This document shows positions 22,471 through 34,160 of a DNA stretch of 64,000 nucleotides, piece after piece. The stretch spans positions 992,001-1,056,000 of the forward strand of contig BSBK01001158.1 in NCBI GenBank assembly GCA_027943335.1. Direction: 5' to 3'. How positions within the stretch are numbered: position 1 is the stretch's first letter; every line of letters begins with the position of its first letter. A model generated the notes under the pieces. That model had not been told where the DNA came from, made no database searches, and was given only the letters and a program-made list of their open reading frames with translations. Origin of the DNA: Chamaecyparis obtusa. Its lineage: Eukaryota > Streptophyta > Pinopsida > Cupressales > Cupressaceae. Made by a program: the position numbers and the translations under genes.

Positions 22471-23370
22471 ACCTTGTATTAAAGAATTTACAAGAGAGAC
22501 TCTTCTTGGAAGATTGGAAGTAGCAGAGATGAACCTGAGGTTATCAGGAGACTTACCTAGAATGGAGACAACATTCAGTGCTCTTAGTGTTCATCCTACT
22601 TTGTCAAGAAGCATCAGTGTGAGTGAAGATTATGATGGTAGCAATAGATCTAGAAATGAAGAAGACGAGAAGATTGAAGAAGGTATTGCCTTGCTTGTGA
22701 CGAGAGAACCAGATGGTAAGAAAATTTTTAAATGTTGGACTTGTCAAGAATATGGTCATTTTGCATCTAAATGTCCTAAGAGAGTTAAAAATTATAGAAA
22801 TAATTTCAAACCTAGAAGATCTAAAGAATGTTATTATGCTAATGATGAAGATCTTGAAGCTAGTATAGAGAGAACTTTAAGTGGAAGTGACAATGAGAAT
22901 AATAATGGCATAGGATTTGTAGCAATTAAAGAAGAAAATTTTGAAAATGATGTTAAGGAAGAAAAAGCCTTAGTTTTTCAAGTTGAAAGGAAAGCTTATT
23001 GGATTATAGATAGTGGTTGTTCAAATCATATGACTGGAGACATGAAAAATTTCATAAAGTTAAATGAATATGATGGAATTGTTAGAGTTGGTAACAATGC
23101 ACCTTGTTTGATTAAAGGTATAGGATCCATTACTCTTGATGGAAAGACTAAACTGATGATGTTTATTTTGTGGATGGATTGAAACATAATCTTTTGAGTG
23201 TTGGACAATTAGTTGATAAGGGATATCAAGTTTGGTTTACTGAGAAAAATTGTGTGATAAAGGATAAAGATGAAAATCTGATTGGAACTGGATCTAGAAC
23301 CAGAGGTAATGTATTTCAGTTGAATCCTACTAAGATGACATGTTTGATTACTAAAATTGATGATAGTTGA
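22471..23370 (+). pseudogene. E4 gag C-terminus, zinc knuckle and protease
   Basis: The frame resumes after E5. A zinc knuckle, CWTCQEYGHFASKC, is encoded near 22735-22776. The copia protease motif WIIDSGCSNHMTG has its DSG at about 23009-23017. A frameshift near 23155 moves the reading to the next frame, which continues with GLKHNLLSVGQL, the conserved C-terminal protease block, up to 23368. Confidence 0.88.
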
Positions 23371-24240
23371 TTATGGAATAGAAGGTTTTGTCATATAAAA
23401 TTTGACAACATTGTGAAAGTAAGTACTACACTTGCAGTAAGAGATTTGGCTAAAATTATGAGGCCTACTAACATGATTTGCAAAGAATGTGTGATGGCTA
23501 AATAGAAGAGAAGTTCTTTTCCCAGTTAGAAGTTTACATCTATAGAAAAGCTAGAAATTGTTCATACAGATTTGAGCGGTCCTACCAAGACTAGAGGATT
23601 CTATGGAGAAAGGTATTTTATGATTCTTGTTGATGATTTTACAAGAATGATGTGGATTGCGTTTCTTAAAGAAAAGTATAAAGCATTTGATAAGTTTAAG
23701 ATTGTTAAGAATAAAGTTGACAATGAATTTAGAATGAAGATTAAATGTTTAAGGTCTGATAGAGGTGGAGAATTTACTTCTAGAGAGTTTAACACCTTTT
23801 GTGAAGAAAATGGCATTAAGAGATAGTTCTCAGACCCTAGAACACCTGAACAGAATGGTATTACAGAAAGAAGGAATAGATCAATGAATGAAGCATCAAG
23901 AGCTATGTTGTTTGAAAATGATTTGGTGAAGATATTCTGGAGAGAAGCAGTGAACACAACAGTGTATACAATGAACAAAGTACAAATTAGAGGAGACATA
24001 GACAAGACACCCTATGAATTATGGTTTGGACATGCACCCTTAGTTAAGTATTTTAGAATTTTTGGAAGAAAATGTTATATAAAGAGAGATGATGATATTG
24101 GAAATTTTGATCCTAGAAGTGATGAAGGTATATTTCTTGGATATTCTTTGAAAACAAAACCCTATAGATGTTACAATAAAAGAACTAAGACTATTGTTGA
24201 AAGTGCAAATGTTAAAGTTGATGAAAAGTTCAAAATTTAG
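23371..24240 (+). pseudogene. E4 integrase
   Basis: The GAG-pre-integrase zinc finger region is followed by the catalytic core with IVHTDLSGP, LRSDRGGEFTSREF and GITERRNRSMNEASRAM, which hold the three acidic catalytic residues. GIFLGYS marks the C-terminal part. Stops at about 23368, 23503 and 23824 break it. It would insert the copia DNA into the genome. Confidence 0.88.
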
Positions 24241-25200
24241 AAAAGAATGCTTGATTATGAATCAGATGAAGAAGCTCATCCTAAACCTAACACTAGATCT
24301 ACTGAATTATTTTATGAAACTGACAGTGATTTGTTGAATGAAATCCATAGTGAAGTCATTGAAGAACCTACACCTGAAGTGAGATCTGAGACAGTGACAC
24401 CTACCAAGAGTTTGTTAAGAAATCATCCTATTGGACAAATTATTGGAAGCATCAAAAGAGGAGTTCTAACTCGGAATAGGGTACAAGAATAGTTATGTTT
24501 GATTTCTCAGATTGAACCTAAAATTGCTAGTGAAGCTTGTGAAGATGAAAGTTGGACTAATGCTATGAAAGAAGAACTAGATCAGATTGAAAAGAACAAG
24601 ACATGGGAATTGGTCCCTAGACCTAAAGACAAGAATGTTATTGGAACTAAATGGGTATTCAGAAATAAAAATGATTGAACAAGGAGAAGTAGTAAGAAAC
24701 AAAGCAAGATTGGTATGTAAGGGATACTCACAGCAAGAAGGAATTGAATATGAAGAAACCTTTTCACCTGTTGCAAGAATTGAAGTAGTAAGAATGTTTT
24801 TGGCTTATGCAGCTTACAAGAAATTCAAAGTATATCAGATGGATGTGAAGTCAACATTTCTGAATGGAGAATTGGAAGAAGTCTAGATTGAGCAGCCTGA
24901 AGGTTTTCCTTTGACTCAAGAAGGAGACATGGTATGTAAACTAAAGAAAGCTTTATATGGACTAAAACAAGCACCTAGAACTTGGTGTGCAAGATTGGAC
25001 AAGTATTTGTTAAAGTTGGGATTTACAAAAGGAACATTTGATAGAAATCTGTATACAAAAGAGATTGAAAATGGTTTGTTAGTTATAGTTATTTTTCTTG
25101 ATGACATTATTTTTGGAGGAGAAGATGAAGCTAGTGACAAATTTGCTGATGAAATGAAGACTGAATTTGAAATGAGTATGATTGGTGAAATGAAATAATT
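24241..25200 (+). pseudogene. pol: E4 reverse transcriptase
   Basis: The linker with acidic repeats (24247-24492) is followed by the copia RT signature [22 protein letters not shown] one-base shift near 24665 follows, then [42 protein letters not shown] and LYGLKQAPRTW. The catalytic box reads FLDD (25094-25105) where YVDD is usual. In-frame stops lie at about 24490, 24884 and 25196. Confidence 0.9.
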
Positions 25201-26050
25201 TTTGGGATTACAGATAACACAGAATAATGATGGTATCTTTGTAAGTTAGACAAAGTACTTGAATGACTTGTTAAAAATATTTGGAATGGAGAATTGTAAA
25301 CTAGTCAAAACACCTATGGTAACTGGACATAAGTTATGTAGCACAGATGAGACTCCTACAGTGGAACAGAAGAAATACAAATCTATGATTGGAGGAATAC
25401 AATATTTAACACATACAAAACCTGATATAGCACATTCAGTTCGAATTGTAGCAAGATTTCAAGCTGAACCTAGAGAATCACATTATGTAGTAGTAAAGAG
25501 GATATTGAGATATTTAAGAGGCACAATAAACTATGGATTTTGGTATGAAAAATTTGATGATTTTACCTTATGTGCATATAAAAATGCTGATTGGGGAGGC
25601 AATGTTGATGATAACAAAAGCACCAGTGGTGGAGCATTTTTCCTTGGAAGAAGATTGGTTTCTTGGTTAAGCAAGAAGCAAAATTGTATCTCATAGAGCA
25701 TAGCAGAAGCAAAATATGTAGTAGCAACAAACAACTGTAACTAGATAATTTGGATGAAACAAATGCTGAAGGATATTGGAATAAAGTTTTTTGAACCTAT
25801 TATCATACATTGTGACAACACCAACATAGTTAGTATGTCTAAGAATCTTGTATTACATTCTAAGACAAAGTATATAGAGATCAAGTATCATGTTGTAAGA
25901 GAGAAAGTTGATGAAAAAGAAGTCAGAATTGAGTACATAAGTATAAAGGAGCAGATAGAAGATATATTTACAAAGCCTTTGCCTAAGGATACATTTGAGT
26001 ATCTGAGAGGTATGCTTGGGGTTATGCTCCAGCCTAATTTTGAAAAGTGA
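25201..26050 (+). pseudogene. E4 RNase H
   Basis: Conserved copia blocks are present: IGGIQYLTHTKPDIAHSV, AYKNADWGGNVDDNKSTSGG, HCDNTNIVSMSKN, and HSKTKYIEIKYHVVREKV near the end. Stops at about 25249, 25694 and 25742 interrupt it, and the frame ends at TGA 26048-26050. Confidence 0.88.
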
Positions 26051-26402
26051 TGCAGTTAGTTGCATCCATCCAGTGGTATATGGGCCTTATCTTTCTTCTG
26101 GACTAGATGTTGGTACTTCCTCTATGGGGGAATATGTGTATCTGAGCTGAGTCATGAGGACTCTAGTGAATGTATTTTCTGAATAGTGTCTTTTGACATT
26201 GGAGTTGTTGTTGACACAGTGATGAAATTTTTTTCATTGATGTCAATGGGGTAGAAGTGTACATGAAAAAAATCTATTTGTACTATCTGAATAGGAAAAC
26301 AAAACAAGATTTGATTGATGAAGAGGATTTGAAGCAACGGTATTGTAGTATTGGATTTTTGGAACATTGGATGTTTTTTCATCTATGTTTCCATCAATGC
26401 CA
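26051..26402 (+). other. E4 3' untranslated region
   Basis: About 350 bases without a supported gene lie between RNase H and the purine tract. Confidence 0.6.
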
Positions 26403-26413
26403 ATGGGGGAGAT
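26403..26413 (+). other. E4 polypurine tract
   Basis: ATGGGGGAGAT lies directly before the 3' LTR start TGTTAAG. Confidence 0.85.
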
Positions 26414-27567
26414 TGTTAAGAATGAATGCTAAATGTTTGGCAGCCATTCTGTAGTAGTTGTTGTTGCATTCATGACTATGATTGTCATTGATGTCAACAC
26501 AGTGATCTTTTGGAGACTTGCAAAGAAGCAGACAGAGTTTGAATTAGCGCATGTAGGATATTGTAGTTAGAGCTATGCGATGTTGAGGATATACTCTTTG
26601 ATATGTTATATGTCTATGGTTAAGAGCATAGACAGTAATTATTTTATTCATGGAAGTTATGAGCATTTTGGTGGAAGCAGTATTCAGGCAGTGTTCCTAA
26701 GTAGTAGTTTGTGGAAATCGGATGATATCTCCTAATAGGAATGGAATCTGGTTTTCAAAATTAAAGGGAAGTTGAAGAAACATTAATAGTGACATAGATG
26801 ATAGAAAAAACTTTGAGGTCACGCAAGTGAAGATTTATTGTATTGGGAAGCTGACAGTTTTGTGTATTTTTTATGTAGCATGTGGAAACTTTTATTTTGT
26901 AATTGTATGCCAACTCATTTGTAATTATTTGAGTGTGGTATAAATGAAGGAATGTTTTTCCTTGTTGTATATGGTTGAATGAGTGGATTACTGTGAAGTG
27001 AAGAAAAGAGCTAAATGTGAAAGTGAATTGTGAAGGAAGACATGCGAAGTACAAAGATCTAAAGTTGAGATCTGGTGTAACAGTGAGTGTGGTTTGGACA
27101 GTCAGAGAAGAGGTAACATATTATTTTTTTGAGTAATACAAAGATTATTTGGACAGTGTGTTCAGTGATCTTACCCTAAAGCTGTTTGGGTAGTGGGTCC
27201 TTCTGTCTTCCATAACTCTTAAAAGGGTTATAATCTTTTAATAAGGATTCAAAATCTCCTAACATGGATTCATATGTACTGAATTTATTTCATAAGACTC
27301 CTAACATGGTCCATCCTTTCACAAGAAATATTCATATTAGTGCATCTTTTGTGGGCATCATTCCCACCAGGGTTTACTCTTTGATCAAGAGGTTCCCTAG
27401 TCAACATATCTTGTGTCATTGTGTTATTGTGTATGAATATCTTTCTATGGTTGGTAATTATATTGCTTACATGGTTTAATGCTATTGAAGATGATAAACA
27501 TTATAATTATCTGATAATTGATTCACCCCCCGCTCTTAGTTATCTTGGTTGACTTTACTTTCTAACA
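26414..27567 (+). repeat. E4 3' LTR
   Basis: TGTTAAGAATGAATGC...TTCTAACA, followed by the TGTTC duplication. It pairs with 18280-19438. Confidence 0.93.
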
Positions 27568-27572
27568 TGTTC

Positions 27573-28325
27573 AACACTAGTATAAAGGGATGAAAGATAG
27601 TGGACAATTCCTTATGGAGGAATACATGCCCTTTTGTTTTGATGGCATTGAAGGTGCCCCTAATGAGTTTCCTACTAAGATTAGGGAATATTTCCCAGTT
27701 TTTAGTGGTAATGGATCATGTCTAGCAAGAGCATATTTAGATGACCTTTCTGACTTAATACATGAGTTTTTGATTGAGCATGAAGATGTTGCAATGAATA
27801 TTTTAGTGCATACATTTACTGATAGTGCAAGGGATTGGTTCTTATCCCTTCATGTTTAGTCCCTTCTTGGGAAGTATTAAGAGTAGTATTCTAATAACAT
27901 TTTGATGAAAGAGTTGGTATAGATGGGAATGAAGAAAAGAATGAAAATCAGGTGCAAGACAGTAGTGTCTCTATTGATTCCACCATCCATGATACTAATT
28001 ATGAAAATATGCTCATCAAAATTTCTTTTCTCAAGAAGAAACTTGCAGAGAAAAGTGTTGAGGTTTGGCAGTTAGAGGAGGACAAGAGATTGAGAGAACT
28101 GGCAGTTCTAATGCTAATTCTCATTGTGTAGAGAGTATTGATTATGATGCTAACTTTGAGGTCAATGCATATGAGGATGATGAAGATGAGTCTGAGGTTG
28201 ACAGTGTTCCCATTTGATCTACAAATTTTTCTTCTTCTCAGCATGAGAAGGCAACCTTCTTGTCCTGGTTTGAGAATGTTTTGTGTGAAAGACAAGAAAA
28301 TGAATATGATGCAGATGATGATTCC
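27573..28325 (+). pseudogene. gag: E3 Gag-like fragment
   Basis: From ATG 27590 the frame reads LMEEYMPFCFDGIEGAPNEF, then a capsid-like segment (EYFPVFSGNGSCLARAYLDDL, TDSARDWFLSL) that resembles the Gag of E8 (TKDARDWFRNF). Stops follow after 27857. Farther on, coiled-coil (LKKKLAEKSVEVWQLEEDKRLRE) and acidic (YEDDEDESEVD) stretches appear in other frames. E6 cuts it at 28326. Confidence 0.65.
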
Positions 28326-29320
28326 TGTACACACTAAAATATGCATTTCTATGAACCATTACATGCAAGGTTGCTCAAGAGTGAGGCCTCACAAAGTGGC
28401 TCATAGCTCTCTATGCATGGAGTTGCAAGGGACTATGAGTTTTGCTCTCAGCTAGAGCTACAAGAAGGTGACCTTGCTAGTCAACCACACAATGAGAGAT
28501 TCAAGTGAAGACAAGGGCAAGAGTGCCAATATCTCCAAGAATCTAAATGGAAATGAAATGCAAATGCAACTAGGATGAAGATGCAAATGTGCAAGCTATG
28601 CTATGAAAATGGAAGTACAATGCAACTAATCTATGAAAGGAAATAGCAATGGATTACAAATCCTTCCTATTTAGACTATGTGAGATTGCATAAAAGGAAA
28701 TCTACACTAAGAATGCCATGAATGTAACTATGAAAGCAAAACTATTATGAAATGCAACTAAAAATGATGAAAGCAACAAGTCTTCAATGTCTTCAAAAGC
28801 TCCAAATGTACCTAGAAAACCTGCAGCATAACAATAGCATGAAATATGGATATGCAAATGAAAGAGAGAGCTCTCCTTTTATAAGAAATGAGGAGGAATG
28901 GACCATGGAGATTAAGAGGCAAAAAGTCTTAATCAGCGGTGGAGGTTGAAAGAGGAGCAATCCATGTGCACAAACATCCTCCAATGAGAGTGAAGTGTTG
29001 ACTTTTGAGCCTTATGTGAGACAAAAAGTGCTTTTTCCCTTTTTATAAAATAAGAATAATGCTTTATTTGTGCAACTTAGGATAAGAGGAAAGTGGGGCT
29101 TTTTATTTAATTAAAAAGGGAGGAAATATTCCTTTTAAATAAATAAAGACTTAGGATAAATGGTTAGCCCAAGGATAAAAATCCAATATATGATCGAAAT
29201 TAGGATTTGATCAAGAAATTGATAATGTTGAAAATATTGATTATTGATAAAAATGATTCAGGATTGATAAATCAAATAAATGGGGCCCAAAGTCTAGGCG
29301 ACCATTTTAGGGTGCATACA
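28326..29320 (-). repeat. E6 3' LTR
   Basis: The plus strand begins TGTACACAC and ends GTGCATACA. It is near-identical to 41614-42608. The 60-70 codon open frames inside occur in both LTR copies and have no recognisable product. Confidence 0.95.
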
Positions 29321-29333
29321 TTTGCCCCTCTTT
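29321..29333 (-). other. E6 polypurine tract
   Basis: The minus strand reads AAAGAGGGGCAAA immediately before the LTR start TGTATGCACC. Confidence 0.85.
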
Positions 29334-30067
29334 GACTAATGTGTGATCGATTTGGGAACACATGTAGTCAAAGAATAAAGTTGAAATGTAAGATCGATTT
29401 GGGATCACAAAACAACTCAGATATGAGGTCGATTCGGGATCACATCCGAACAAACATAAACAAAAGCTTAGACCAACACTGTCGCTGCTAGGTGCAAATC
29501 CACCTTTAGACAAAACTATCACCGTCGCTGCTAGGCAATAATCAATGTCTAAAAATGGGAGATAAGAATCTCAAAAGCTCACAAAAGATGTCTGAATCAG
29601 GAAAATCAAGAGAATTAGGGATGAGAATCCCATAAATACTGCCCCCTCGGAATCGAAATCAAAATCAGGTAGAGAGGAGAACAGCGAATTGATAAGGATT
29701 TGATCAAATCTGAAGGAAATCACAATCGAATGTAAGGGTCAAATAGGTTAACCATTAGGCAATAAAACATGCCCCAGCCTGACTGAAAAGATGTAGTCAA
29801 ACATGAGAAATGAGGGAATGGAATGAATATGAATGAAAGACTAGAAGTTTGGAAGACATGGAAATGAAGAAATGACGATGCCCCTCAAAAGATCAGTCAA
29901 CTGCGCAGAAGGGGGGGAAGATTTTGAAACACGATTTTGACTATGAAGATGACCTCAGATTTCGATTTCGAGTCCGAAAATAGATCCAGGACGTCGAAAT
30001 TAGCTAGGGGTGCAATTTTTGCGCAATTCCGAGGTGTTTTGAAAATTAGGTCAAAAAGTCAAAATGC
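29334..30067. other. E6 region between polypurine tract and PMD promoter
   Basis: No gene is visible. It contains two local duplications: GATCGATTTGGGA/GGTCGATTCGGGATCACA at 29346-29450, and a GTCGCTGCTAGG pair at 29480-29540. Confidence 0.5.
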
Positions 30068-30074
30068 TATAAAA
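30068..30074 (+). promoter_or_regulatory. TATA box of the E6 PMD gene
   Basis: TATAAAA followed by GGGGTCAAAA, 81 bases upstream of the PMD start codon on the plus strand, opposite to the element's own transcription. The 5' untranslated region would be about 50 bases. Confidence 0.6.
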
Positions 30075-30148
30075 GGGGTCAAAATGTCATTTTCAAAAAT
30101 TATTTATCTTTTAGTGATTTGAGAATTTCAGAGCTTTAGAGAGAGAAA

Positions 30149-32530
30149 ATGGCTCAGCAAGCAGGAGTTCCCGTCCACAAGCATCGATTCGAGCGCGCCC
30201 GGTTGCATAACTGGCCACCACACTACCCTGCCCCGGTATGTTTTCGAAAAACTCAAGCTTTTTTGGTCATTTTGAGCATTTAATAGCTTTTTTAGCACGT
30301 GTTTTTCAAATTTTAAATTTCAAAATTTTCTGTTGCGCGAAATATCGGCGATACTTTAGAAGTATCGCGCGCTTTGGGGAGAAGTATCGCGCGATACTTC
30401 GCGTGCCCCAAAAGTATCGCACGCTTTAGACACCAGTATCGCACGATGCTGGGCGAAAGATCGCGCGATACTGGGTGAAGTATCGCTCGACATAAGGTTT
30501 ATCACCCCACTATAGGGAGAAGTATCGCACGATACTTATTCAAAAAAGAATATCGCCCAATTGAAAAATTTGATATTTAATGCATTTTTGAGCAAAAATG
30601 ACATGGGTCTAGACAATGTTACGTTTTTAAGATGTGTTATACTGAGTTTTTTTGGACATCCATCATGATATGTACTAACAACGGGTTTGGTTTTGGCTTG
30701 CAGGAGGTTTTTTCGGCGCTCATCATCAGAGTGCCGAAGGTGACTGGGTTGCGGTGTGTCCGAGATCTGGATGATCCGGGCAATGCCGATATCAGGGCCA
30801 TGGGATTTCGGTATCTGTTGCGGTATCCGTATATCAGAGCAGATCATGGGTTGTTGACTACGCTGGCCGAGAGATGGCACAGCGAGCACAACACCTTCCA
30901 CCTTCCTACAGGTGAGGCATCCATCACACTGGAGGATGTCTATAGGATCCTTCGAGTTCCATGCCACGGAGAGCCTGTAAGTATAATCATGTTTTTAAGA
31001 TAGTCATGTAAAATGTAATGTTTCCAAAAGATGAAAACTAACATGATTTATGTGTTGTCACAGGTATACTATGATCAGGATGTCACTGAGGGGCGTCGGT
31101 TGATTCAGGAGATATTTCAGGATGTGACCATCCTAGACAGGCATGTCAGCTGGGAGCGACTGCTTGATGACTTTGGCTGAGATTATCCAGTGCCATGTAT
31201 TGTGGCATCGATCATTTCACAGATCCTGATGACTGATCGCAGTCAGAAGGGATTCCCGCTCGGATGGGGCAGGCTACTGGTAGACTTGGTAGGCAGGCCC
31301 CGACGGATGGCATGGGGGCCTGCGATCCTAGCAGAGATGTATCATGAGCTGCATGAGATCGTCTACAGGGACGGTCGGACATGGGCATGCGGTGCCATCC
31401 TGGCACAGGTATGGGCATGGGAGCACATTGCTGTGGTGCGCCCCAGGGTTCAGCCGAGGGAGAGGAGGTACCCCTTTATTTATAGGTACATTGGGTTTAT
31501 ATCACATGCCCATTCAGGGGATGTGACCTATTACAGACGGATTCTAGATGAGATAGCCTCATTCACATGGAGGCCGTACAGGGAGGTTGAGGTTTGGGGG
31601 GATGCCGCAGAGGAGCTGAGTTATATGCTGTGTAGTCAGCCACTGGTAGGTCGATATGCGGATATCATAGAGAGATTTTGCATCAGTCGGGTGTGGCAGT
31701 AGTTCGAGAGGCAGCAGCGAGTCTCGATAGAGACTACCACATATGCCAAGGCCAGAGACGAGGAGGGGCATGGGTGGCTACCCATGCTGGATTATCAGCA
31801 GGCTGTCGCAGAGACAGCAGCTATCAGGAGCGAGCCTTGGGATTATTTCCCAGATGTGGCAGACGCAGGGGCTGATGGAGCCTACAGGGTAGAGCGACGG
31901 AGGGTACCATTCCCTCGATTTACAGTACCAGATGCTCAGGTGCCAGTGCCGGGGGGAGAGGGAGGAGACGGAGGGGACGGAGGGGATGGAGGAGAGGAGG
32001 GAGGAGATGGAGGAGATGGCGGGAGGGGGAGAGGGAGGAGGATGGAGAGAGGAGAGGGGTCAGGATCAGGTGGCCGAAAATGGCCACGGGGACAGAGATC
32101 AGCCACTCCTGAGGAGGAGGCGAGACCAGCTCGCCGACAGGCAGAGGTACAGCAGGAGCAGCCTGCGGGGGGAGAGGACCTGAGAGCCCAGATACAGGCT
32201 CGGGAGACCGAGATACAGCAGCTGTGGACCACTATAGCTGTGAGAGATCAGCAGCTCTTGGATCTGAGGGTAGAGCGGGATCAGCAGATAGCTGATCTCA
32301 GAGCAGAGATAGTACGCCGTGAGGCGATGGCGCAAGCTGAGGCATTGGAGCTCCGATGGGAGTCAGCGAGAGCTGCTTACTATCACGGGTTATATCTGCA
32401 GGCTGTCCCAGAGGGTGAGAGAGCACCATCATACTCTCAGCGGGTAGGGCTATCAGACGTGGTACTCGATAGGAGAGCCATGCCTCCTCCACCACCACGA
32501 GTTCCTCACGAGGGTGGTAGCGAGTCTTAG
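30149..32530 (+). pseudogene. Three-exon plant mobile domain (PMD) gene carried antisense in E6
   Basis: Exon 1 is 30149-30235 (29 codons, PVHKHRFERARLHNWPPHY). Exon 2 is 30704-30976 (91 codons). Exon 3 is 31064-32530. Both introns are phase 0 with GT...AG ends (GTATGT...TGCAG and GTAAGT...CACAG). Exon 2 holds the PMD signature LAERWHSEHNTFHLPTGE, then ITLEDVYRILRVPCHGEPV. Exon 3 continues the domain (PLGWGRLLVDLVGRP, HIAVVRPR), then a Gly/Asp-rich linker (31955-32040), an Arg-rich stretch, and a coiled coil at about 32185-32350. Joined, it spans about 608 codons with only two stops: TGA at 31178-31180 and TAG at 31700-31702. It is clearly GC-richer than its surroundings. PMD proteins (MAIN, MAIL1) act in the nucleus on silencing; what a transposon-borne copy does is unknown. 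It might be a non-coding relic or expressed in part. Confidence 0.88.
30236..30703 (+). other. Intron 1 of the PMD gene, with a CG-rich palindrome array
   Basis: 468-base intron. At about 30340-30555 a motif GTATCGCGCGATAC or a variant recurs at least seven times. One copy is a perfect 20-base palindrome (30381-30400). Confidence 0.7.
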
Positions 32531-34160
32531 GGTTAGGTTTTAGATGTTTGGAAATATTTTGAGACTTTTGATCTAGATTTTGGGATCTCATATTGTATAT
32601 CATGACATTTATTGATTTATGAGATTACTGGATGTTCGATGTATCATGTGTATTTGTCTCACTTGTGATGGATGTATCAGTTTATGTATATTGTCTTGTC
32701 ATTTTGCTCAAAAATGCTTATGTATGTGCTTATGTATGTTCTCTCTCATAGTTGTATGTTTAATTCTCATATGTATGATGTGGACTTATGTTTTTTTGAA
32801 AATGACGGTTTGTAATATAGATATGATGATGTGATTAACCCCTTGTGATGAACAGGAACAGGTTCGAGATGAAAAAGACAAGGAGCGAAAGACATGATCA
32901 AGAAGAAGAGAAGGTGAGCGCAGTTGACTAACAGGTCCACGTAGGATGAAAAGGAGAGTTCTCTCCATATGCAAAATGCAAGACTAGACTAACATGACCC
33001 TAAAAATGCAAGCTACTATGAAAGTGGTTGACTTGCAAGGTCACAACGCTTATAGACATCTAATTATCATCATCGAGAGTTATTGGTAGCGTCGTAAGAT
33101 CATACAATGCACACTAGCATTACTATGTGGATATGAATATGATCTTTATCAGATAGAAATGTGGAAATCTTACCTAGGCATCAAAGACATATAGGTCAAG
33201 ATGACTAATGCAGTAAGATTACCTAAGTTTGATATGGCGAGATTATGCTTGTATCAAGACACATGAAAGTCAGGATAGCTAAAAGCATGCACTCGCAAAA
33301 CAGTCAAGGATAATACCTCGTCAATCCATAGTGTCAAGTAAGACTAGCATAAATGCTCATGACAGTTAGGATCAACAAAATATACCCATGAGCGGATAAA
33401 GAAAGAAAACATGTTCTCATACCCTCAGTCTTCTAGCTATGCATCATCGAAAACTTCTCAGGGAGAGACCACTCATCAAAGAAATCCTCATAGACAGCAC
33501 ACAAAGAAAAATAAAGTCATCATATCGCCAGCGAGTTGATTGTTTAAGTGCGTGTGTGTTGGTCATAGAGTCAAATTCTGAGTATCATATCTGCTAATGG
33601 GAAATATCGCAGCATACTAGACTATCGGGTAAGACATCTGATAAGTGTTAAGAAACACTCGACGCAAGGGTAGTGTTGAAAAACACTGTTTGGGGTGATG
33701 TTAAAAAAAACACCTGTTGTGAAATGCTCCAAGAGACAAACGCACCTAAAGGACCTATGCTAACAGTTATGCCCCCTATACAAAGACAAAGACCAATTCC
33801 AGACTAAGCCAAATAAGGTCAAGGCATGATGGAAAGTGGCTAAGTGTCGAGGATGCATGCTAACAAATAGGGGTGCAAAGGCCTCAAGTAGCGCCTGTTT
33901 TCAGGTTTTCACCACTTGGAATCATTTTTCATTTTTTCATTTTTTTGTATTTTTGCTACCAAGGCGCCTATTGCTAGGTTTTCACCAAGGTACTTTTTCT
34001 ATTTTTTTGATTTTTTTGAATATTTTGATTTTTTTGTAGTTTTTTTCAGGACTTTTTATGCTTTGTAGGATTTTTTCGGCATCATATATGAATTTTTTTT
34101 TTGGAATTTTTTCAGGACCAATAAGATATATACAAAAGATGCCCCCAGATAGAACGGGCA
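32531..34160. other. E6 non-coding region between convergent PMD and pol ends
   Basis: About 1.6 kb without a supported gene. It is T-rich with repeated TTTTTTTGAT words at 33930-34120. It probably contains the 3' ends of both convergent transcription units. Confidence 0.5.

Larger units (their letters stand above)
18280..27567 (+). mobile_element. E4: Ty1/copia LTR retrotransposon, containing E5
   Basis: The LTRs at 18280-19438 and 26414-27567 (1159 and 1154 bp) are flanked by a perfect TGTTC duplication. The primer site is a full match to the iMet type, and a purine tract precedes the 3' LTR. The coding order is gag, protease, integrase, RT, RNase H, which defines Ty1/copia. Point stops and two frameshifts make it inactive. 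Confidence 0.95.

Noticed and set aside
23601..24005. 134-codon minus-strand frame
   Set aside because: It lies opposite the E4 integrase, which has clear catalytic motifs; no recognisable protein on the minus strand.
28752..28949. 65-codon frame repeated almost unchanged at 42040
   Set aside because: Both are inside the E6 LTR pair, so the similarity follows from the LTR copies and not from coding selection.
31936..32232. Proline/serine-rich 98-codon minus-strand frame
   Set aside because: It is the mirror of the Gly/Asp-rich and Arg-rich part of PMD exon 3; the plus frame has the domain evidence.
30149..32530. PMD gene as an ordinary host gene
   Set aside because: It sits inside a young element bounded by matching LTRs and a perfect duplication, and a second copy has the same context.
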